From: Syntrophobacterales bacterium | GTDB taxonomy: Bacteria > Desulfobacterota > Desulfobaccia > Desulfobaccales > 0-14-0-80-60-11 | Direction of reading: 5' to 3' | NCBI GenBank assembly: GCA_023229795.1 | Contig: JALNYP010000068.1 | Location: 1-19,943 of the forward strand | DNA length: 19,943 bases | Shown here: piece after piece, positions 15,569 to 19,943 of the stretch | How positions within the stretch are numbered: the first letter of the stretch is position 1 | Layout of the letters: the number at the start of each line of letters is the position of its first letter | Made by a program: the position numbers and the translations under genes | Notes under the pieces: model-generated | What the model was told of the DNA's origin: nothing | Database searches by the model: none | What the model saw: only the letters and a program-made list of their open reading frames with translations

Positions 15569-16084
15569 ATGACCCCCTCTGAAATTAAATATATTCACAA
15601 AATTGTTCCAGAGGCTTACCACGGAACTAAATTAGATGTAGCCAAGAAAATAATTAGAGAGAAAAAATTTCATCATTCGTCCTACAAAAGTGGTGATCGT
15701 CCATACTTGGGAAAAGGTATTTATTTCTTTGAATCTGCCTTGTCCCGCGCCATCACATGGGCAGAGAATAGGTTCAAAGTTGGCGAAATAGGCGTCATAA
15801 AGGCAGTTATAAATTTAGGCAGTTGTCTCGACATAACCGATCCTAATAACATTAAGTTGCTTATAAAGCTTAAAAAAAAATTAATAAAAGAAAAAGGGTT
15901 AACATCTGTAACTACCGCTTATGTTATACATACATGCGGAATTATGTATAACGTAGATACAATACGAGGACTGTTTCCTAAAGGGGAGCCAGAAGGTTTT
16001 CATGATGTTGAGCTAATTATTTGCGTGCGGAATAATAACTCAATTATGGAAATGTCTCTGGTGTATGAGGGAGTAATTCGATGA
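15569..16084 (+). CDS. ADP-ribosyltransferase-fold toxin, CmdT-like (candidate)
   Basis: A 171-residue AT-rich gene product. Three elements match the H-Y-E class of ADP-ribosyltransferases (PARP/diphtheria-toxin type): YHGTKLDVAKKI with His18, YLGKGIYFFESALSRAITWA with Tyr52 (compare the GKGIYF of PARPs), and HDVELIICV with Glu148. These would bind NAD and orient transfer of ADP-ribose to a target. No signal peptide is seen. It overlaps the next gene by ATGA, and a SecB-like chaperone gene follows, which is the order of toxin-antitoxin-chaperone modules. The CmdTAC system of E. coli uses an mRNA-modifying ADP-ribosyltransferase, so this may be a homologue. The fold is well supported; toxicity, target and anti-phage role are inference. 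No Shine-Dalgarno is obvious before ATG 15569. Confidence 0.72.
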   Translation: MTPSEIKYIHKIVPEAYHGTKLDVAKKIIREKKFHHSSYKSGDRPYLGKGIYFFESALSRAITWAENRFKVGEIGVIKAVINLGSCLDITDPNNIKLLIKLKKKLIKEKGLTSVTTAYVIHTCGIMYNVDTIRGLFPKGEPEGFHDVELIICVRNNNSIMEMSLVYEGVIR

Positions 16085-16404
16085 ACAAAAAATCATTTAA
16101 TGAGATGACTTATGAAGAAAAAGTAGCTCAGATGGATTCTTTCCTAGACGGGCTAACGGGTGAAGATTGGGATCGTTTTTTGATGGATACTGAATATGAA
16201 CTATACAAAAACATCGAATGCCCATTCTTGGATGAAGATTTTTCTCCTGTTGATATATATAATACTGTTAAGTCTATCGCAATAATGGACTTGCCACTGA
16301 TTTATGAATCAAAAAATATATATAACTTAACTCATGAATACAATATTGGCGTTAAATCAGAAAGTCATATTGCTGATAATTATGGATATAAATTAGCTGC
16401 GTAG
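16081..16404 (+). CDS. Putative antitoxin with ssrA-like C-terminal tail, CmdA-like (candidate)
   Basis: A 107-residue acidic protein that I do not recognise by family. The N-terminal half has TYEEKVAQMDSFLDGLTGEDWDRF, probably helical and acidic, and the middle has CPFLDEDFSPVDIYNTVKSIAIMDLP. The last 11 residues, IADNYGYKLAA, resemble the tmRNA tag AANDENYALAA and end in the LAA that ClpXP/ClpAP recognise. In TAC modules the antitoxin C-terminus is a chaperone-addiction segment bound by the SecB-like partner, which hides it from proteases. The ATG overlaps the toxin stop (ATGA), so equal, coupled expression is likely. No DNA-binding domain is seen, so autoregulation is not evident. The antitoxin role is inferred from position, size and the tail. 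Confidence 0.62.
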   Translation: MNKKSFNEMTYEEKVAQMDSFLDGLTGEDWDRFLMDTEYELYKNIECPFLDEDFSPVDIYNTVKSIAIMDLPLIYESKNIYNLTHEYNIGVKSESHIADNYGYKLAA

Positions 16405-16412
16405 GTTATACA

Positions 16413-16892
16413 ATGCCGGAAAAGAAAGATTTCAATATTTCTCCTCATCCGATACAACTAATTTCTCTTAATATTGAGGAGTTGTCTATAAAGGTTAAAA
16501 AACACCCTCAAGCTGTTGATTTGAAATCAGATTCAGGTGAGTTTAATCTACGTACTGGTCACTCTGAATATGATGAAGAAAACCAAATTATTCAGGTTGG
16601 CATCAAACTAGAAATCAAAGGAAAAGAAGGACAGGAAAACCCTTTTGACATGACGGTTGCCATGAGTGGCATTTTTAAGGTTGATGAAACTAGATTTAAA
16701 AAGTCGAATATTGAAGATTTTGCAAACCGCAATGCTCCTATAATTTTGTATCCATATCTAAGAGAACAGGCTTATGCTCTTACTATCAGATGTGGCTTCC
16801 CTGGCATCATCATTCCACTTTTAACAGTCCCAATATTTAAAATTGAGACGCCTAAAAAAGCGCCAAAAGGTAAGACCAAACACGAAAGTTAA
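16413..16892 (+). CDS. SecB-like chaperone of a toxin-antitoxin-chaperone module, CmdC-like (candidate)
   Basis: A 159-residue protein with SecB character. Near its C-terminus NAPIILYPYLREQAYALTIRCGFPGIIIPLLTVPIF (107-142) matches the SecB family signature (compare E. coli APHLLFPYARE...GFPPLLLPPINF). The N-terminal beta-rich part, with VGIKLEIKGKEGQENPFDMTVAMSGIFKV, fits the SecB beta sheet. SecB is a tetrameric export chaperone, and dedicated SecB-like paralogues stabilise antitoxins in TAC modules such as Mycobacterium tuberculosis Rv1955-Rv1957 and CmdTAC. Encoded 8 bases after the putative antitoxin, in AT-rich DNA unlike the flanking genome, it is most likely such a dedicated chaperone and not the housekeeping SecB. 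A strong terminator follows at 16901. Confidence 0.8.
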   Translation: MPEKKDFNISPHPIQLISLNIEELSIKVKKHPQAVDLKSDSGEFNLRTGHSEYDEENQIIQVGIKLEIKGKEGQENPFDMTVAMSGIFKVDETRFKKSNIEDFANRNAPIILYPYLREQAYALTIRCGFPGIIIPLLTVPIFKIETPKKAPKGKTKHES

Positions 16893-16900
16893 CGGTAGCT

Positions 16901-16924
16901 AGCGGCCTTCGGGCCGCTTTTTTT
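16901..16924 (+). terminator. Intrinsic terminator with UUCG tetraloop ending the island operon
   Basis: AGCGGCC (16901-16907) pairs with GGCCGCT (16912-16918) around a TTCG loop closed by C-G, an exceptionally stable tetraloop, and seven T run from 16918 to 16924. It follows the chaperone stop by 8 bases and insulates the operon from rpsF. Confidence 0.93.
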
Positions 16925-16970
16925 ATTTGAGAGGTTTTCATTCTGATACACTACCCTCTTCCCGGCATCA

Positions 16971-16999
16971 TTGACAAGCCTTTTGCATTCTGCTATAAA
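16971..16999 (+). promoter_or_regulatory. Near-consensus sigma-70 promoter of the rpsF operon
   Basis: TTGACA (16971-16976), a 17-base spacer and TATAAA (16994-16999), with TG one base before the -10. This is the strongest promoter visible in the window. Transcription should start near 17006, giving a leader of about 57 bases. Confidence 0.85.
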
Positions 17000-17011
17000 T
17001 TATTTTTACCT

Positions 17012-17058
17012 CTCCTTGCCCTGGGCCTTAGTGCGCCAGGGCCAAAGACCATAAGGAG
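17012..17058 (+). promoter_or_regulatory. Structured rpsF leader, possible S6:S18 autoregulatory element
   Basis: GCCCTGG (17018-17024) pairs with CCAGGGC (17036-17042). Directly 5' of it, CTCCTT (17012-17017) is complementary to the rpsF Shine-Dalgarno AAGGAG (17053-17058). The two nested pairings would hide the ribosome site. S6:S18 is known to bind a motif in rpsF leaders of many bacteria. I do not see the conserved CCG trinucleotide I associate with that motif, so the identity is open. Confidence 0.45.
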
Positions 17059-17063
17059 CAAGA

Positions 17064-17507
17064 ATGCGCCGCTATGAATCGGTCTGGGTGGTGAATGGCG
17101 ACCTCCCGGATGAAGAAGTAAAGTCCGCCATCGACAAATTTTCCCGGATTATCTCCTCCCAAGGTGGAACCGTGGTGGGCGTTGAAGAGTGGGGCCGCCG
17201 CAAGCTGTCCTTCAAAATCAAGGCTACCACCCGGGGTTTTTATGTGTTAGCCGATTTTGCCGGCACGCCCGAGACGGTCAAGGAGTTGGAACGCAACTAC
17301 CGGATCGACGACCGCATTATCCGCTTCCTCACCACCAAGAAATCTGACAAAGTGAACCTGGAGGCCCTGCAGGCCGAGATCGCCGCCAAGGCTAAGGCGG
17401 CCGCGCCGCCTCCCGAGCCCGAAGTCGCCGCGGTGGCTGAAAGTGCTGAAGCCCCTGTCGCCGTCGTCGCGCCCGAAGAACCCGCAGCCGAAGCCAAGGA
17501 GGATTAG
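17064..17507 (+). CDS. rpsF: 30S ribosomal protein S6
   Basis: Small-subunit protein that binds 16S rRNA as a heterodimer with S18. The 147 residues start MRRYESVWVVNGDLPDEEVKSAIDKF and continue with WGRRKLSFKIKATTRGFYVLADFAG and the C-terminal R-rich helix YRIDDRIIRFLTTKK. From about residue 110 an Ala/Pro/Glu-rich acidic tail extends the protein beyond the core of about 100 residues; such tails are common in this protein. AAGGAG is 5 bases before the ATG. It is first in rpsF-rpsR-DUF2232-rplI. Confidence 0.95.
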   Translation: MRRYESVWVVNGDLPDEEVKSAIDKFSRIISSQGGTVVGVEEWGRRKLSFKIKATTRGFYVLADFAGTPETVKELERNYRIDDRIIRFLTTKKSDKVNLEALQAEIAAKAKAAAPPPEPEVAAVAESAEAPVAVVAPEEPAAEAKED

Positions 17508-17510
17508 CCG

Positions 17511-17768
17511 GTGCCTGTAATGCCTCGCCGTAAACGGAAACAATTTTACGTCCGCCGCAAGGTCTGCCGTTTTTGCGTGGATGCCAACCTGCCCATTGAT
17601 TATAAAGATGCCAACACCCTGAGACAGTTCATCACCGAGCGGGGCAAGATCATTCCCCGGCGTATCTCGGGGAACTGCGCCCGCCATCAGCGGCGGGTCA
17701 CCAGGGCCATCAAGCAGGCGCGGTTGTTGGCCTTGATCCCCTATGTTCCGCTGTCGCCGCCCATGTAA
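17511..17768 (+). CDS. rpsR: 30S ribosomal protein S18, zinc-ligand form
   Basis: Partner of S6 on the platform of the small subunit. The 85 residues include RRKVCRFC and LRQFITERGKIIPRRISGNCARHQRR. Cys19, Cys22, Cys56 and His59 give the zinc-binding (C+) form. GTG 17511 is chosen because AAGGAGG ends 8 bases upstream; the ATG at 17520 would be 17 away. It starts 3 bases after the rpsF stop, and its ribosome site overlaps rpsF. Confidence 0.95.
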   Translation: MPVMPRRKRKQFYVRRKVCRFCVDANLPIDYKDANTLRQFITERGKIIPRRISGNCARHQRRVTRAIKQARLLALIPYVPLSPPM

Positions 17769-17790
17769 GGGCTGAGGTGAATGGTAAGCC

Positions 17791-18729
17791 GTGGGCCGAG
17801 GTCTCTCCATCTGGTTCCTCTGCCTGAGCGCCCTCTTGGTGGGGTTCATCGGGGCCCAGGTTAATCCTCTGGCTTACCTGCTGGTCGGCATTCTAACACC
17901 TTTGCCGGTGCTGGTGGCGGGCCGGCGTTTGGGAGCATGGGCTGCTCTGGGACTGGCTTTGGCCGCGGCGGTCGTCCTCTTCGCGCCGAATCCCGTCCTG
18001 GCCGCCATCTGGCATAACCTGGGTTTCCTTAATTTGCTGGCCATGGGCGTCCTGCTGGTCGCCCTGCAAGCCCGGGGAATGTCGGCGCCGCGGGCCATTA
18101 TCATCACGATGGTGGCCTTGAACGTCATCGCCGTGCTGATTTTTTTGGGGCAGGCCTTTTTTCAGGGGATACCCGCGCAGGATTTGCTGGCTCAAAAAAC
18201 CGCCGAGGTCATGGACACGGTCCGCAAGGTCTTGGGCGATGCCGGCAGTTCCCCCGGCCCTCTGATTCCGGGGATCGCTCCGGAAGAGGTGCAGAGCCTG
18301 CTGCAACGCCTCCTGCCGGGGTTGATAGTCACCAATATGGCCCTGGTGGCGTGGCTGAACGTGGTCCTGGCCCGGCAGATCGCCTCGTTCCTGGGATGGG
18401 GCGCTTCGGGGCAGCCGATGTATCAATGGACGGCTCCCGAGTGGCTGATTTTCGTGCTGGTGGGGTCGGGATTTCTCCTGCTGGTGCCGGTAACCGCGGT
18501 CCGCCTTGTAGGCATGAACCTGCTCATGGTGCTGGGCGTGTTCTATTTTTCCCAGGGAGTGGCGGTGGTGGCCAATTGGTTTAACCGCCTGGGGCTGCCG
18601 CGGCCGTTGCGGCTTATCGGCTACCCCTTGCTGTTCCTGAACCCGTTTTTTTTCTTGATCATCACCCTCGGGTTGATGGACCTGTGGCTGGATTTTCGCC
18701 GCCTGCACCATCAGCCCAAGGATGCTTGA
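17791..18729 (+). CDS. DUF2232 (YybS-like) membrane protein
   Basis: A 312-residue very hydrophobic protein with about eight predicted membrane segments, for example FLCLSALLVGFIGA, AWAALGLALAAAVVLF, IIITMVALNVIAVLIFLGQ, LIFVLVGSGFLLLVPVTAVRLVG and FLNPFFFLIITLGLMDLWLDF. It matches the DUF2232/YybS family, which sits between rpsR and rplI in many genomes; function is unknown. GTG 17791 is preceded by GAGGTGA at 10 bases. The 3' end overlaps the rplI ribosome-binding site. Confidence 0.82.
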   Translation: MGRGLSIWFLCLSALLVGFIGAQVNPLAYLLVGILTPLPVLVAGRRLGAWAALGLALAAAVVLFAPNPVLAAIWHNLGFLNLLAMGVLLVALQARGMSAPRAIIITMVALNVIAVLIFLGQAFFQGIPAQDLLAQKTAEVMDTVRKVLGDAGSSPGPLIPGIAPEEVQSLLQRLLPGLIVTNMALVAWLNVVLARQIASFLGWGASGQPMYQWTAPEWLIFVLVGSGFLLLVPVTAVRLVGMNLLMVLGVFYFSQGVAVVANWFNRLGLPRPLRLIGYPLLFLNPFFFLIITLGLMDLWLDFRRLHHQPKDA

Positions 18730-18742
18730 GGAGGACGTTACT

Positions 18743-19192
18743 TTGAAGGTCATCTTGTCGGAAGATATCAGCGCCCTGGGCTCCATGGGAGCCATCGTGG
18801 ACGTGGCCAAGGGCTATGCCCGCAATTTCCTGATTCCCCAGGGCAAAGCCCTGGAAGCGAGCCCGGGCAACCTGGCTAAAGTGGAGCAGGCCAAAGTCAA
18901 GTACGCCCAAGCCCAGGCCAAGGTCCAGGAAGCCGCGATGGGCAAGGTGGCCCACCTGGAAGGCGTCGGGGTCACCATCGCGCAGCGGGTGGGCGAAGAA
19001 GAGCGCCTCTATGGCTCCGTCACTGCGGGCATGATCGCCGAGGCTTTGGAGAGCCAGGGATACGAGGTGGATAAGAAGTGGGTGGAACTGGCTGAACCCA
19101 TCAAGCAACTGGGGAGCTACGAAGTTGCCATCCGCCTGGCCCCGGAAGTCAAAGCCACGATCACGGTGGAAGTGGTTGCCGAGAACGCCTGA
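18743..19192 (+). CDS. rplI: 50S ribosomal protein L9
   Basis: L9 binds 23S rRNA near the L1 stalk base and helps keep the reading frame. I chose TTG 18743 (149 residues) because GGAGG lies 8 bases upstream and the protein then begins MKVILSEDISALG, the family's conserved N-terminus; the ATG at 18722 would put its ribosome site inside the coding start. Also conserved are GYARNFLIPQGKALEA, the central long helix and the C-terminal domain ending in ATITVEVVAENA. No terminator is evident downstream, and dnaB, a frequent neighbour, is missing. Confidence 0.94.
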   Translation: MKVILSEDISALGSMGAIVDVAKGYARNFLIPQGKALEASPGNLAKVEQAKVKYAQAQAKVQEAAMGKVAHLEGVGVTIAQRVGEEERLYGSVTAGMIAEALESQGYEVDKKWVELAEPIKQLGSYEVAIRLAPEVKATITVEVVAENA

Positions 19193-19914
19193 GTTTGATC
19201 AATCGGATATCGGGGGAAGAGGTGAGGGGTTTTTCTTAAGGAGCCTCTATCTCCTCCTCCGAGCCTTAGGTTAGACCAGGGAATAATTTGCCATGGTCAA
19301 ACCTTGACCAGACAACCTCTCCATTAATATCATCTGACAACCTTCATTTTTGATTTTTCCAGAACTGCCCCTCACCAACACCACCTTTCATTATCCAGAT
19401 CATATCTGCAATTAATTGATATTTCTTAACAAGTTTGTTGTGGCAATCTATTCGCTATCGGTCGAAAAAGGGCAAGGCCGTCTCTGACCCTGCCGTTGTT
19501 TATAACCAATGGGGAATGGCTGATTAACTACTCTTCAACCTTCTCATTGCCAGCAGACCCGGGAAACCGAACCTGTCAGTCAGATGGTTGCAGGTTAGGG
19601 AGCCCGGCTGCCCTAAAATTGGAGATTGGCCTTCCAGGAATGTCCAACAGGTGGAGTGGGATTGTCCAATCTTGCAAACGCCCCTGGAACCCTGTCAGGT
19701 ATGGTCAACCGAATGATCCGCTCTTACGGCGTAAAATCGCATGAGGCGGCCATCCCTGCGGGGATATTGTTGGTTACAGGGAGGAAATAAATTCAATTAT
19801 CTGAACATTTGTCCCAATTTTAATAATTTTTAAAACTAGCTAGTACCATGTAACATTGCTAATTTCGTATAATGCGGTATAATTAGGGCAAATTCCTTGG
19901 GGGAGGGATTTGCC
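19193..19914. other. 722 bases without a convincing gene
   Basis: No coding ORF here looks real. Structures seen are a perfect 7-bp hairpin TGGTCAA/TTGACCA with an ACC loop (19294-19310) and a hairpin TTAGGG/CCCTAA (19595-19600 with 19611-19616). Two TATAAT boxes, 10 bases apart (19868-19873 and 19878-19883), precede the transposase-like start. AT content rises near the end. The region may include the end of an insertion element. Confidence 0.5.
19294..19310. repeat. Perfect 7-bp hairpin after rplI
   Basis: TGGTCAA and TTGACCA with an ACC loop, 101 bases past the rplI stop. No T-run follows, so not a standard terminator. It could end the ribosomal transcript with help of Rho; that is inference. 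Confidence 0.35.
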
Positions 19915-19943
19915 ATGAAGCCACGATATCGTGTGACCTTAAC
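19915..19943 (+). CDS. Start of a probable IS630-type transposase, truncated by the window edge
   Basis: Only the first nine residues are visible, MKPRYRVTL. This closely resembles the start of IS630-family winged-helix transposase proteins (MKPRYRVTLTEEER-type). A GGGAGG ribosome site lies about 10 bases before the ATG, and two TATAAT boxes lie about 30-45 bases upstream. Too little is visible to confirm; an unrelated protein starting alike is possible. Confidence 0.5.

Noticed and set aside
16413..16892. Housekeeping SecB
   Set aside because: AT-rich composition, coupling to two small genes and the divergent sequence favour a dedicated TAC chaperone, though a general SecB is not formally excluded.
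17893..18810. 305-residue minus-strand ORF opposite the DUF2232 gene
   Set aside because: Gln/His/Arg-rich shadow of a hydrophobic protein gene; no start signal.
9959..19211. TCAATCGGATAT shared by the gaps near 9959 and 19199
   Set aside because: Only 12 bases match and the flanks differ; likely chance.
19496..19744. 82-residue ORF in the gap after rplI
   Set aside because: No ribosome site or domain; composition looks non-coding.
1..19943. CRISPR arrays, tRNA or rRNA genes
   Set aside because: No regularly spaced repeats and no tRNA- or rRNA-like segment recognised on either strand.

Overview
The window reads as chromosomal DNA of a GC-rich, Gram-negative, probably anaerobic bacterium. 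The best guess is a member of the Desulfobacterota (old Deltaproteobacteria): the riboflavin genes run into nusB, and an rpsF-rpsR-DUF2232-rplI cluster is present. Assignment to phylum is an inference from gene order and protein style, not from a search.

Region 1 (1-11250) is central and amino-acid metabolism. A Glu/Leu/Phe/Val dehydrogenase lies on the minus strand. Divergent from it is a long plus-strand run: a pyruvate/2-oxo-acid decarboxylase, an AlsS-type acetolactate synthase, a small ABM-domain protein, class II fumarase, a DAO-family FAD oxidoreductase, a glutamate-semialdehyde (P5C) dehydrogenase and an aryl-alcohol-type zinc alcohol dehydrogenase. A strong intrinsic terminator closes the run at about 11217-11245. 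Together the genes would deaminate amino acids to 2-oxo acids, decarboxylate these to aldehydes or condense pyruvate to acetolactate, and reduce or oxidise the aldehydes. The pathway is inferred. A 63-bp REP-like palindromic element sits before the P5C dehydrogenase gene.

Region 2 (11259-15178) is the riboflavin operon ribE-ribBA-ribH with nusB, followed by a glycine-zipper lipoprotein gene. ribD is not in the window. Between ribBA and ribH lies a near-perfect 26-bp inverted repeat whose arms are both G-quadruplex motifs.

Region 3 (about 15185-16955) is an AT-rich island between two housekeeping clusters and clearly differs in base composition. It holds three tightly packed genes: an ADP-ribosyltransferase-like protein with a visible H-Y-E triad, a 107-residue unrecognised acidic protein, and a SecB-like chaperone, closed by a UUCG-tetraloop terminator. 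This is the layout of a toxin-antitoxin-chaperone (TAC) module, most like the anti-phage CmdTAC type, whose toxin is an mRNA ADP-ribosyltransferase. The putative antitoxin ends in a tail that closely resembles the tmRNA (ssrA) degradation tag, which fits chaperone-dependent antitoxin stability. This is the most interesting part of the window.

Region 4 (16971-19192) is the ribosomal cluster rpsF-rpsR-DUF2232-rplI. It starts from a near-consensus sigma-70 promoter and has a structured leader that can pair with the rpsF Shine-Dalgarno. After rplI come about 720 bases without a convincing gene, and then the first codons of what looks like an IS630-type transposase cut by the window edge.
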